Assembly (NCBI GenBank): GCA_963575745.1
Contig: CAUYUJ010012558.1
Location: 462,008-526,007, forward strand
Direction: 5' to 3'
Length of the DNA: 64,000 nucleotides
Source of the DNA: Prorocentrum cordatum
Taxonomy: Eukaryota > Sar > Dinophyceae > Prorocentrales > Prorocentraceae
Shown: positions 10,931 to 21,196 of the stretch, piece after piece
How positions within the stretch are numbered: position 1 is the first letter of the stretch
How the letters are laid out: every line of letters begins with the position of its first letter
Program-made: the position numbers and the translations under genes
Notes under the pieces: model-generated
Database searches by the model: none
What the model was told of the DNA's origin: nothing
What the model saw: the letters and a program-made list of their open reading frames with translations, nothing else

Positions 10931-11599
10931 TCGCCCTCCCTCCTCTTACCCCTCTGCCTTGCCCATGCCCATTTCCTATCCTTCCCCGCCTGAAACTTCC
11001 CCCCTCCTACCCTTCCTCCTCCTGCTCATGCCCCTCCTCCTCGCTCTTCTCCTCCTCCTCCGAGCCGCGTCCAGCCGTGGCGACGAGAGCCGCCCCGAAG
11101 GCCAATCACCGTTGTCTCAACGCGCCCTCCGGCGCAGCTGCTGGGAAGCACCCTGGGGCTGGAACGCCGCCGAACACAAACGAAAAGGCCTGAACAAGTC
11201 CCACCTCCAGTGCTCAACTCGCCCTTTTCCGTTTTCTTGTTGTTCAACTCGCCCTCGTCTGAAGATATGCCTCCCGTCCGAGGGCCCCTGCCCTCCTCCT
11301 CCTCCTCCTGTCTGCCGCAAGCGCTCGGAGAGAGGCGGGTCGCGCCTGCTACCCGCCAGGCGGCGACCAGACACGCCATGTGGACACCAGCCGCGGACAG
11401 TGAACCAGGCGGCCTGACACGAGGCCAGAAATTTTGAAGAAAATCCTGAAGGCCTCGCACGGCAACTTGAGACCGAGAGGGATGTGATGGGCAGGGGGGA
11501 GGACAGGGAGGGGGGGTGAAAGCTAAAGGCGTGTAGGTATAACATGATATGCATACGAGCAGGCCAAACTGAGCGGGAATGTGGGGTGACGGAAGGAGG
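10931..11599. other. Pyrimidine-rich then mixed sequence, no gene recognised
   Basis: C/T-rich to about 11070, mixed GC-rich sequence to about 11450, then purine-rich. Long minus-strand frames here are Ser/Pro/Leu low-complexity translations of the same bias. Confidence 0.5.
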
Positions 11600-11870
11600 G
11601 GATGACCAGACAAATGCAGAGGGGAGAGGCAGAGGGGAGGGAAGGGGGGAAGGCGGATTGTATAGGGGAAAGACGGCGTGGAGGGGCCGAGGCCGAGTGG
11701 GAAGAGAAAAGAAGCAGAAGGGAATGATTTGAGGCTGGACATAGGGAAGAGGGGCCCAGGCCGAGAGGGAAGAGAGAAGAAGCAGAAGGGAACGACTGAG
11801 GGTGGACATCGGGAAGAGGGGCCCAGTCCGGGAGGGGAGAGAGAAGAGGCAGAAGGGAAGGACTGAGGAT
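11600..11870 (+). repeat. Tandem repeat, unit ~65-70 bp, about 4 copies
   Basis: The words GGGAAGAG, GGCCCAG(G/T)CCGAGAGGG, AGAAGCAGAAGGGAA and TGAGG(C/G)TGGACAT recur in order near 11690, 11755 and 11820, with a more diverged copy before 11690. Confidence 0.75.
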
Positions 11871-12134
11871 TGACCTGGGGAAGGGGAGCGGATGCCTCAG
11901 AAGGTGAAGAAAGGATTGGGAGGGACGTTTTCTTTCGTTGATTTGTCGTTGTCGGTGCTGGTTGCTTGGAAGGGACGGGACGGGATAGGGGATGAAGGTG
12001 TGCAGGTCAAATCGGGCGCCCGACGGCGTCGCGCCCCGCACGCGTGAACGACCAAAGCTGCGATACTGGACATGGCACTGACAGGCATGCAAGATGCCAG
12101 AGAGTAAGCGTTCGTTCGTTTGTTGGTTTCGTTT

Positions 12135-12159
12135 CCCCGCCCAAACCGTTTGGGCGGGG
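12135..12159. other. Perfect 11-bp hairpin, CCG loop
   Basis: CCCCGCCCAAA (12135-12145), CCG, TTTGGGCGGGG (12149-12159), exactly complementary. Confidence 0.9.
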
Positions 12160-12396
12160 ACCTCAGTCAGAAGGGGCAGCAACATTAGGGACAGGGGGTC
12201 TGTTTCTACAGCTGTATCGAAGCAAACCGTCCAGACGTATTATCCCTAATGAGGCTACGTCTCCATCGTCTTACTGGGGTTCGGTGTTCTTTTATCCTCG
12301 ATGATTTCTCCTTTCGCTCGCGCCACGCCGTGATTTCTTCAAGGTCTCGGTGCTAATGGCCGACCTGGCGTTACCATCACGGGTAGAGCCAACGCC

Positions 12397-12747
12397 ATGC
12401 TGCAACGAAACGAGCCCTCCACGCAGGCTCCGCGAGCGGATGCATGGCGTGCTCCACGCGAACACGCCCAGAAGCGAAAGCGCCAAATCCTTCGTGTCAA
12501 GCCAGGTCTGCCAGTTGCTAGATGCGCCCGTTCTCCACCTAGTGCGCCAGGTTCCCGAGCGTCCGCACCGTGTCGGGGGCCCTTTTGGAGAGCACTAGGC
12601 CTATGTCGCCCCGGGGCAGGCAAACTGTTCAAGTCGTGGTTTTATGCGAATGCTGAGTTTGCGAAGCGGGTGAAGCGGGCGAAATATATTGGTGAGTTTG
12701 CCCGGATTTGGAAGTCTGGGGAAATCCCACCAGCCTTCTGGGCGTAG
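12397..12747 (+). CDS. Open reading frame, 116 codons, unassigned
   Basis: The N-terminal two thirds is Arg/Ala/Pro-rich and could be noncoding GC-rich sequence. The C-terminal third (FKSWFYANAEFAKRVKRA and ARIWKSGEIPPAFWA, about 12628-12744) looks more like ordinary protein, with aromatic and charged residues. I recognise no domain. A minus-strand frame overlaps it. It may be a fragment of an old gene or chance. Confidence 0.15.
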   Translation: MLQRNEPSTQAPRADAWRAPREHAQKRKRQILRVKPGLPVARCARSPPSAPGSRASAPCRGPFWRALGLCRPGAGKLFKSWFYANAEFAKRVKRAKYIGEFARIWKSGEIPPAFWA

Positions 12748-12790
12748 GTGGTCTAGGGACGCTCCTCTTCCACCACCCTTCTTCCCCTTC

Positions 12791-12813
12791 GGGGAGGGGT
12801 TTTACCCCTCCCC
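12791..12813. other. Perfect 10-bp hairpin, TTT loop
   Basis: GGGGAGGGGT (12791-12800), TTT, ACCCCTCCCC (12804-12813), exactly complementary. Confidence 0.9.
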
Positions 12814-12860
12814 CATTCCTCGCTCCCCTGGACTTGGACGGGGGGTTGCGCGAAGGGTTC

Positions 12861-13752
12861 GAGCGTACAAGATGGCCCAAGACGGGTCCAAGAGCGCCTC
12901 AGAGAGCCCAAGATGACCTCCAAGATAGCTCAAGATGACCAAACATGCCTCAAGATAATCTCCAATATGCTCCAAGAGGTCTGAACATCGCTCCAAGACG
13001 GCTCCGGGTGGCCACGGAGCCGAGACCAGCATACTTCCAAAACCTAGCGAAACTGAATGTGTTGTCCTTTCTCGCCGTTTCGCTTCCGATGGCCTTCCGA
13101 TGGCCTCAGACTGGCTCCAAGATGGCCCAAGAAGAGGAGCCCAAGAGGAGCCCAAGAAGCCTGACAGACTGCCCCAAGAGCGCCCAAGAACGCTCCGAGA
13201 GCGCTCAAGAGGCGATTTCAGGCACTCTAGAAGGACAAGGCTAATTGAAGCTCCGCTCTAATTGTGTCGATGTCTGCCAAAATGGCTCCAAGAGCGCCCC
13301 TAAAGCTCCCAAGAGTGCCCCAAGAGGGCTCCAAGAGGCGCCCAGACGGCCCCAAGAGGCGCACACGGGGTCTCCAAGAGACTCCCAGGAGAACCCCAAG
13401 AGGCCTCAAGAGGACTCCCGAGGCACCAAAGACGCTCAAAAGCTGCCCTTCGCCCGCCAAGATGCCCCCAGACGCCCCAAGAAGCTCCCAAAAGGCTTCC
13501 AAGCGACATCCGAGGACACTCCAAGAGGCATTCAAGATGCTTCTACTCTTCTGTTCGCCCTTTTCCTCCTCCTCCTCCTCCTCCTCCTTCTGTTCCTCCT
13601 CCTCCTCCTGCTCCTCCTTACCCGCGAATCCATCATCATTCTCCCTCCTCCATCACTCCTCCTTCTCCTCCTTCTCCTCCTCTTTCTCCTCTTCCTCCTC
13701 CTCCTCCTCCTCCTCCTCCTCCTCCTCCTCCTCCTCCTCCTCCTCCTCCCCC
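12861..13752 (+). repeat. CCAAGAGGC module ending in a long (TCC)n tract
   Basis: CCAAGA(G/T)GGC words recur from 12866 to 13545. The conserved core is at 13039-13113 and includes GTTTCGCTTCCGATGGCC. C/T triplets then run from about 13562 to 13752, interrupted by an AT-containing patch at 13618-13660. Confidence 0.75.
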
Positions 13753-13859
13753 TCCCTCGAACGATAACGACTGTCCCCCATGTGTCTCCCGAGGCCTCCC
13801 TGATCGTCTCACCTCGCCTGGGCGCTGGTTTGGGATGAGCTGGTAGAGAGACGCGAAGC

Positions 13860-14370
13860 GCCAATACTTTGACTGTATCTGGGAACGTGTGTATAGATAC
13901 ACATATGTATGTGTATCTCTCTCTATATATATACATCCATATTATGTATATGTTTATGGTCGCATGGATTCGCATACGTATTGATGGGTATATACTGATT
14001 CCTGTACTCACGGAGCCAATCATATGCCAAACACATGTTCGCCCATATGTGGAAAAGTTTAGAACAACGTTCAACAAGTTTGAAGAAACGGATAAAACCA
14101 AGTGTCCCCAGAGTTGGAAATTTGAAGCAGCTGGAAAAATGAAGTGAGTTTGCAGAACAGTGTTGCCTGGATTCGGGGGAGCTGAAGGACTGGGAAAACA
14201 TGAAGCAAGTGTGCCCGAATTTGGAGGTGTGAAATTCTGGAATGCAATAGAATGCGCCTGGTTGGGGAAGTTTGGAAACGATCAGATGAAGGTTGGACAC
14301 AATTTCATAGGACATTAGATTTGTGCTGTCCAAACTTGTTTCGCATGTCCATCTTCCTCTGACTGGTACT
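13860..14370. other. AT-richer patch with TATA runs and a degenerate AAGTTTG texture
   Basis: TATG/TATA-rich sequence at 13885-13960 is followed by 300 bases in which AAGTTTG, GAAATTTGAAG and GGAAAA-like words recur at uneven spacing. A minus-strand open frame covers 13923-14399 but shows no recognisable domain. Confidence 0.4.
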
Positions 14371-16190
14371 CGTACTTCTGCTCCGCTTGGATGTTGCATT
14401 TAAAACATAAGCCGAATATCCCGCGCATGGTCACCAATTTGCCACTAGGCCCACTGGGCACAGCACGTACAGCAATGCGCTCACAAGGTACATCATCAGA
14501 CCCAGTAAGCTTTGAGCCCGGAGCCGTCAGATCAGGGTATGGCCTAGTGGCAATTCACGTACGAGTTCTGCTTTGATACCCCGTGCAACAAAATCGCTGC
14601 GGGCCAACAGCTGGTCCAACTGCATGCCCACGACCACTGAATGACCTTGGGAACACCTCGGGTCGGCGGTACAAGCATCTGGGAGGCCTCTACAGTATGA
14701 CTGGGCACCGTGGGCACGCGAGAGCGCCACCACGCAAGGCGCGCCGCGCCCAGCGTAGGACGAGAACCCGAGAATGGGGGGGGGGCCTGGGGGTGGGGGG
14801 AGGGTCGAGGCGCATGGGCGCCCAGCAAGTAGCTGAGCAAGCAAGCAACAAATGTCGGCCGAAATGGTTGATTACTAAGAGGCAAGGGAGCGGGAGTAGA
14901 CGGAGGAGGAAGAGGAGGAGGAGGAGGAGGAAGAGAAAGAGGAGAAGCAGCGTGCGCGGTGGGCGAAATAACCCAAGGTTTCAGACATTCGAGATAGACT
15001 TTCCCCAAACGGACCATGTCTTGCGAGAAACAACCACGTCTTCCCACCGCACGATGTCACGCCGAAAGAGTCAACAACAAAAAACAACAAATCTAAAACA
15101 GAAGCGCGGGGAGTTCGGTGGCGCGGCGATGTCTAGCACGCCGTGCCGAGTCCACCCAGGCGCCCCTGCTGACAGATCCTCTTGCCCCTCTGTCTGAACC
15201 CCGCGGGTCCGCGAGATGCTGGAAAGGCGGGCAACGGGGAATGGCGAGCAGGGAGGACCGCCCAGAGCGAAACGGGGAGGGCGATGCAATGAGGGGCCCC
15301 GGCAACAAAATCTGCCTGCTCGTCTTCACCGGAGGCCCCACTACGGGCCAAAGGTCGGCCGCCCCCCGCCGAGCGAGGAACCTCGCGCCTGTCGCGCGGG
15401 CGCAGTCGCGCGCCATAGCTGCGCGCGCGCGGACAAGGGGATAAGTGGTGCCGAAAGCCGCCAGCCTGCCCAAATCCATGGCGTCGGACACACAAGGGCT
15501 TTCAACGCGCATGCTAATTCGTCGCGACAAAAGACTGTAGGCGCCCCAGGGGACTTATGCAGACGCCACGGACTTTTGCAGACGCGATTCTGGCCATGAG
15601 AACGCGCGACTGCCACGCACTTGGAGCTCCTGGCGTCTACCAACAAATTGACCCAGAAAACGTCGGTGCACAATTTCCACGCGTTTTTGTAGGTGGCCCC
15701 GCCCTTCCCCCTTTGCCCCCCTGCCCCGGCAGGCTCCAGCCGCCGCCGCCGTCGCCGTCGTCAGGTCACCATCGCGACCGCCATTGCCGTTGCCAACGTC
15801 GCCGCCCCCCGTGCGAGAGCGGCGTGAGGCTTGCAGGCCACCGGCGGCGCTCTTGCCGTCTCGGCGGGGCTGGCCGACGCCCCGCTGGGAGGCTCAAGGC
15901 AGGGCCCATCGCAGCTCGAGGACACGGTCCATGGCGCACCGTCGCTATTCCTTCTCTCCCCTCCCCACCCCCTTTGTGCTGACCTCAGCGCGCATGGCAG
16001 CGCGACGCAGCCACCGTGGGCACATACTAGGAAGCCGCTGTGTATTGCGTGCGCGTTGCGTGATATCTGAAAGCGGGCGGCGATCACTAGAATACGATCT
16101 GACAAACTAACAGAATTAATGCAAACTCGATGGTAGACTGCGCGTTTGGTCCTGTGAGGCCGAGTTGGTTGTGAGAAGCGCGACCCTCAC
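14371..16190. other. Mixed GC-rich sequence, no gene assigned
   Basis: Contains a short (GAG)n run at 14905-14945. A minus-strand frame (14527-14844) reads as plausible protein near its C terminus (QLDQLLARSDFVARGIKAEL, about 14552-14611) but matches no family I know. Remaining frames overlap on both strands and are Arg/Ala/Pro-rich. Confidence 0.4.
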
Positions 16191-16194
16191 TGCC

Positions 16195-17870
16195 CTACAG
16201 GAGTGTGGAGACACTTTCGGTGCACCCCCAGTTTCCGGACGGCCACGCCACCGAACGGCGCTCTCTCTGGAGTTCACGCCAACTCGCGGCGCGGCTAGCT
16301 GCAAGGGCACGAGGCGACATGATCAGCAGTCGCCAGCGTGCGCGGTCGATGCGCGCCATCAAGAATCGGCAGTGCATGCTGCACTTTGTTTTGACAGCGT
16401 CTGCCAACGTCCTTCCACGATTCTGCTGGGCGCACGCTGAAACAACAATACGACAAAGCATTTGCGTACGCACGAATGCTGTTGTTTTGCGATGCTGTTG
16501 GGGGGGAGCAGTAGTAGCCATGCCGAAAGCCGCAGTCGGCGTGATGATCGCGTGGATCATCTTGCGCAATATCTTAAATGGTAATGTTCGCTTCAACAAC
16601 ATGTTGAAATCGGCAATGCGTAGGATTAAAGAGCATGCAAGTTTCAAAAGCCATTACCTCACATCGCCGCTGCACTTCTCGCGAACTTATTCGTGAGGGC
16701 CGCGCCTGCCCACGACGATACTGTAAAACATGTCGTATTCAATGGCCACTGGCTCTTCCGAAAACGCGCAGGCGAGGCCGTAGGGGAAGTGCCATCTGAC
16801 TTCCTGGCGTGAATCGACACTCGGCAAGCTCGCCGATGAACGCGTGGAACGTGTGGCGCATTTGCCAACCGTATGCGGGAATGTCGTCTGCACTGTGAAT
16901 GTTGCTCAGTAGCCCTGGGCCTCCAACGTCGGCTCCTGTGTTGAGAAGCCCGAGAGCGTTACCCCGCCAAGGATAGCACTAACACGATGACATCGCATTG
17001 CCTTGTTCGATCATGCGCATGATATCAAGAAAGGTCCGCTACTGCTGACCCCTTATAGGACATGTCGGAGAATGGCTGCAATTACGCTTCTGGATCGACT
17101 TGCCAGCTCAACGCCTCGCGCAGGGAGCGGTGTTCGATGCGACCGAAGGGTTTGGTTTGGTCAACGGTCACACATCATATCTGTGAACGCCGATCCCCGA
17201 ACATATAGACCAAATCGCTGCCATGATGACAAGCGCATCATCTACAGATCGTTGCGGCCAGAAGCAGACTCAATCGTCCAGGTGCCCAGCGCCAAGAACC
17301 GGTGGCAGCTGTTCGGATACCATTCGAAGGCTTGATCTGTAATTCAAAGCACGGAAACTGGGCGGCACATCTGCACCTCCTGTCGATCCCATGACTCGGA
17401 CAGCATCATGAAGAACGTCCTCCGCCACGATGGCTTTCGGGAGTTGCGCTCAAGACTCGAAGCAACAATTCGTTCAGGGCGAAATCCGTGCAAAAACATC
17501 TCAAGTAAGGCCCATGCCATGTCTGCGCACCTTCATCGTCGCATCCGCGCCATGGCGGACCTCATCTCTGCTATGGTGAAACGGGGAACGTCGTACGGGC
17601 CGTTGTTGCAGTGCCTGCAGGGCGGTGGCCACCCGCTGCGCTGCTGCCCGCAATCTGTATTGAATAGTTCCTGCAGGGACGCACGGACAGCGGCGGCTGC
17701 TAGCGGGCACAAGCGGCGCTTTTCTGAGGGTGGGACATGGTAGCCGTGATTTGTTGTTGATGCCAATCAACTCATCAATACGATGCTGTGTACGGTTATT
17801 GGAATGTCCCCACATGTGTTTCTGGAACTGTTTACGAATCGTTTCAGCAAGTACGCCCTCCCGGCCTCAT
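16195..17870 (-). pseudogene. Broken LINE-type (non-LTR) retrotransposon reverse transcriptase
   Basis: Read from 17870 downwards, the minus strand keeps the ordered hallmarks of a LINE ORF2 protein across several frames. First is the pre-RT helix FTIAEMRSAMARM (17580-17542), followed by AWALLEMF and WRRTFFMML (about 17515-17390). Next is a finger motif resembling GFRPxRSxxDAL, seen as WPQRSVDDALVIM (about 17254-17216), then motif A as VTVDQTKPFGRIEH (about 17171-17130). Motif B resembles RGxxQGDxLS, seen as RMIEQGNAMSS (about 17022-16990). Motif C is SADDIPAYG (about 16897-16871), with both catalytic Asp retained. The C-terminal block ILRKMIHAIITPTAAFGMAT (16566-16507) is the usual post-RT core, inside an uninterrupted 150-codon stretch (16647-16195). 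Stops at 17533, about 17000 and 17344, and at least four frame changes, make it dead. No endonuclease domain is visible upstream, consistent with 5' truncation, and no A-rich tail is evident. Motifs are seen; the LINE assignment rests on motif order; clade is not determined. Confidence 0.85.
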
Positions 17871-18363
17871 ATGTTGTTCCTCACCTTACCTATCAAATGT
17901 CCCGCCGGAGCTTTAGGCAGAGGGGGACAAAGAGGCGGGCGGAGGGGTGAGGGGAGCAGAAGCAGGAAGCGGATGATGAGAATGAGAAGGGATACAATAT
18001 GGAGATCGAGTAATGACGAGGACGACGAGAACGCGGACGAGGAGATGTCAGCGTGAGGGGACCGAACGGTCATTCACTGTCCATGGGTGCGTGGCTGAAG
18101 TGGAGCTCCGCGGCGCGGGATCTGCCTGATGCTGTAATACATTTTGACCAAGTAGTGTTCATGTGCCCCCGATATCCTCCGCCTGAGAGCTCTCGCCTCG
18201 GCGCTGGACGCATTTCCATGAAAATCGAAGCTCACGCTCAAGCGTTTCGGGGTGCCGCCCAAACCAGCCCCACAACAACAACAACAACAACAACAACAAT
18301 TACTAGCACGTGGGGACACACCGTTCTCACCAGTGCCAGGGTTTTCATAGGAGGCGGGCAATA

Positions 18364-18380
18364 CCCCCACTTTGTGGGGG
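18364..18380. other. Perfect 7-bp hairpin, TTT loop
   Basis: CCCCCAC (18364-18370), TTT, GTGGGGG (18374-18380). Confidence 0.8.
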
Positions 18381-18811
18381 GGCCGGTTCAAGCTCTACTA
18401 AATTTCCAAACGACTCTTCGCCACCACCCACACCCAGCTTCCCGCCCTATGACGTTCGGACGCTTCACTTCGTGGCATGCGGACGACCGTGGCTACTATT
18501 CAAGGCCCCGCGGCCGACGACGACGGCGTGCGCGCGCGAAGAAAAAACGAATGTGTCCCGCATGGTATTATTTGACAGGGATGATGGCCCTGGCAGGTGC
18601 GCAACCGTTGTTGCAGAAGTTCGAAAAAGTTGCTCGCAAAAGCCCGTTTGACAGAAATGATTAAAAAGTGTTGGGTTTCCTACGAATCCGCAAGAGCGCG
18701 CGGGATGAAATTTTGACAATTTTTTTTGAAAAACCATTGGTTTTTTGATGTTTTTATGTTAAAATCGCTACGAAAACTAAGGTTTTGGAAGGATTTCGTC
18801 TTGCGCGCGCG

Positions 18812-18903
18812 AATGTCCACTTTACCTTATTTTTTGCAAGGGATTCTTGAAGTTTGGTTATGTTAGAACAAGAAATGTCCACTTTAGCTTATTTTTTGCA
18901 AGG
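18812..18903 (+). repeat. 31-bp direct repeat, two copies 61 bp apart
   Basis: 18812-18842 and 18873-18903 are identical except one base (TTTACCTTA versus TTTAGCTTA), beginning AATGTCCACTTTA and ending TTTTTTGCAAGGG. They lie in an AT-rich island. Confidence 0.9.
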
Positions 18904-19019
18904 GAAAACCGATCGTAACAACACAACCGGATCCGGACTCCCCCGTTTTGCCTGAGACTTCCTCACGAAAATGATGAAAATGAGGCTGCGGCCTAGGCGC
19001 GGCGGGGGGGTCGTGCACC

Positions 19020-19080
19020 AGGGGTCCCAACAATAATTATTCTTTAGAAGTAATAATGTTCAACAACAATCACCAGACAG
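19020..19080 (+). repeat. Boundary fragment of the 21-28 kb composite repeat family
   Basis: GGGGTCCCAACAATAATTA followed by AGAAGTAATAATGTTCAACAACAA matches the start of the composite unit near 22170-22215 (GGGGATCAGCAATAATTAG and AGAATTCAACAACAAC), placing a partial copy upstream of the 35-bp satellite. Confidence 0.6.
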
Positions 19081-20018
19081 CTCGCCCCTTGGCCCCCCGC
19101 CAGCCCCACGCAAAGGGGCGAGCATATATACGGGCGCAGCACCGCGCTGGATGCGTAGCCGTCGGCTGGGCCAACCAAGCGAATGACGCATCGCGTGGCT
19201 GCTGGATGCCCGCGCCGAGCACAGATATTCTCGGTTCCTCCCTCCTCCTTCTCCTCCTCCTCCGCGGGCTTAAAACTGCCATCGAAATATCCTCACCCGC
19301 TGGCTTAAAACTACCACCGAAATATCCTCACCCGCGGGCTTAAAACTGCCACCGAAATATCCTCACCCGCTGGATCAAAGCAGCCACAGGAACATCCTCA
19401 CCCACTGGCTTAAAAATGTCACCGAAATATCCTCACCCCCGGAAGTGAAACTGCCACCAAAATGTCCTCACCCGCTGGCTTAAAACTGCCATCGAAATAT
19501 CCTCACCCGCGGAAATAAAACTGCCACCGAAATATCCTCACCCGCTGGCTTAAAACTGCCACCGAATTATCCTCACCCGCGGAAATAAAACTGCCACCGA
19601 AATATCGTCACCCGCTGGCTTGAGACTGCCACCGAAATATCCTCACCCGCTGGCTCAAAACTGCCGCCGAAATATCCTCACCCGCTGGCTTAGAACTGCC
19701 ACCGAAATATCCTCACCCGCGGGAATAAAACTGCCACCGAAATATCCTCACCCACCGGCTTAAAACTGAGACCGAAATGTCCTCACCTGCTGGCTTAAAA
19801 CTGCCACCGAAATATCCTCACCCGCGGAAATAAAACTGCCACCGAAATATCCTCACCCGCTTTCTTAAAGCCGCCACCGAAATATCCTCACCCGCTGGGT
19901 TAAACTGCCAGCGAAATGTCCTCACCCGCTGGCTTGAAACTGCCACCGAAATATCCTCACCCGCCGAAATAAAACTGCCACCGAAATATCCCTACCTGCT
20001 GGCTTAAAACTGCCACCG

Positions 20019-20201
20019 CTCGATAACACTCGATAACACATCGAGAACACCTCATGCTATCGAGGTGTCATTGAGTGTTATCGAGGTGCTCTCGAGCGTT
20101 ATCGAGCTCGATCACACTCGATAGCACCTCGATAACATCGCGAACACATCTCGAAAACATGTTATCGACGTGTTATCGGGTGTTATCGAGGTGTTATCGA
20201 G
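20019..20201. mobile_element. 183-bp palindromic insert in the satellite (MITE-like)
   Basis: The segment begins CTCGATAACAC and ends GTGTTATCGAG, exact terminal inverted repeats of 11 bp. Internally it is built from the same TCGATAACAC word in both orientations (at least ten occurrences, some diverged), so it can fold extensively on itself. The satellite resumes immediately afterwards. A 2-base CG on each side could be a target duplication but is too short to count. It resembles a small non-autonomous DNA element or a palindromic repeat cluster; there is no coding capacity. Confidence 0.5.
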
Positions 20202-20218
20202 CGGGTGATGGTCACCCG
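20202..20218. other. Perfect 7-bp hairpin, TGG loop, at the insert-satellite junction
   Basis: CGGGTGA (20202-20208), TGG, TCACCCG (20212-20218). The right arm is also the first bases of the resumed satellite. Confidence 0.75.
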
Positions 20219-21123
20219 CTGGCTTAAAATTGCCACCGCAATATCCTCACCCGCTGGCTTAAAACTGTCACCGAAATATCCTCATCCACTGGCTTAAAAC
20301 TGCCACCGAAATATCCTCACCCGCTGGCAGAAAACTGCCACCGAAATATCCTCACCCGCTGGCTTAAAACTGCCACCGAAATATCCTCACCCGCTGGCTT
20401 AAAACTGCCTCCGGATTATCCTCACCCGCGGAAATAAAACTGCCACCGAAATATCCTCACCTGCTGGCTTAAAACTGCCACCGAAATTTCCTCACCCGCT
20501 GGCTTAAAACTGCCACCGAAATATCCTCACCCGCGGAAATAAAACTGCCACCGAAATATCCTCACCCGCTGGCTTAAAACTGCCACCGAAATATCCTCAC
20601 CCGCTGGCTTAAAACTGCCACCGAATTATCCTCACCCGCGGGCTTGAGACTGCCACCGAAATATCCTCACCCGCTGGCTTAAAACTGCCGCCGAAATATC
20701 CTCACCCGCTGGCTTAGAACTGCCACCGAATTATCCTCACCCGCGGAAATAAAACTGCCACCGACATATGCTCATCTGCCACTTTAAACTGCCTCCGGAT
20801 TATCCTCACCCGCGGAAATAAAACTGCCACCGAAATTTCCTCACCCGCTGGCTTAATACTGCCACCGAAATATCCTCACCGGCTGGCTTAAACTGCCACC
20901 GAAATATCCTCACCCGCCGGCTTAAAACTGCCACCGAAATATCCTCACCCGCTGGCTTAAAACTGCCACCGACATATCCTCATACGCGGGCTTAGAACTG
21001 CCACCGAAATACCCTCACCCGCTGGCTTACAACTGCTGCCGACATATCCTCACCCGCGGAAATAAAACTGCCATCTAACGGCCTGGTGGTTCAGTTCAGT
21101 CTGTCTACCTCGCGAAAATCAAA

Positions 21124-21139
21124 TTACGGGCTGCGCCCG

Positions 21140-21142
<3 letters not shown>
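21124..21142. other. Perfect 8-bp hairpin, TGC loop
   Basis: TTACGGGC (21124-21131), TGC, GCCCGTAA (21135-21142), directly before the (AAC)n run. Confidence 0.85.
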
Positions 21143-21193
<51 letters not shown>

Positions 21194-21196
21194 GCA
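21143..21196 (+). repeat. (AAC)n microsatellite
   Basis: Perfect AAC triplets with one AGC near the end. Confidence 0.95.

Larger units (their letters stand above)
11880..12860. other. Mixed sequence with two GC hairpins; no gene assigned
   Basis: Non-repetitive. The best open frame is listed separately (12397-12747). Hairpins lie at 12135-12159 and 12791-12813. Confidence 0.5.
17875..19019. other. Mixed, partly AT-rich sequence, no gene assigned
   Basis: Contains a (CAA)n run at 18272-18300, a hairpin at 18364-18380 and a T-rich segment at 18710-18910 with a direct repeat. Frames on either strand show no domain; the LINE remnant does not obviously extend into it. Confidence 0.45.
19262..21076 (+). 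repeat. 35-bp satellite, about 46 copies
   Basis: The unit reads CTGCCACCGAAATATCCTCA then CCCGCTGGCTTAAAA. Two variants of the middle six bases, TGGCTT and GGAAAT, are mixed through the array at equal length. Most units differ from consensus by 0-4 bases. The array is split once, at 20019-20218, by unrelated sequence. There is no usable open frame. The right edge is sharp, at CTGCCAT before TAACGGCC. Confidence 0.95.

Noticed and set aside
12135-12159. Bacterial intrinsic terminator
   Set aside because: There is no following T tract and no bacterial gene upstream; the hairpin fits the recurring three-base-loop class instead.
19262-21076. CRISPR array
   Set aside because: The 35-bp units are contiguous with no spacers and no cas genes; this is satellite DNA in a eukaryote-like context.
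21080-21145. tRNA-like A box (GGTGGTTCAGTTCAGT)
   Set aside because: No B box, no cloverleaf and no matching acceptor stem follow it.
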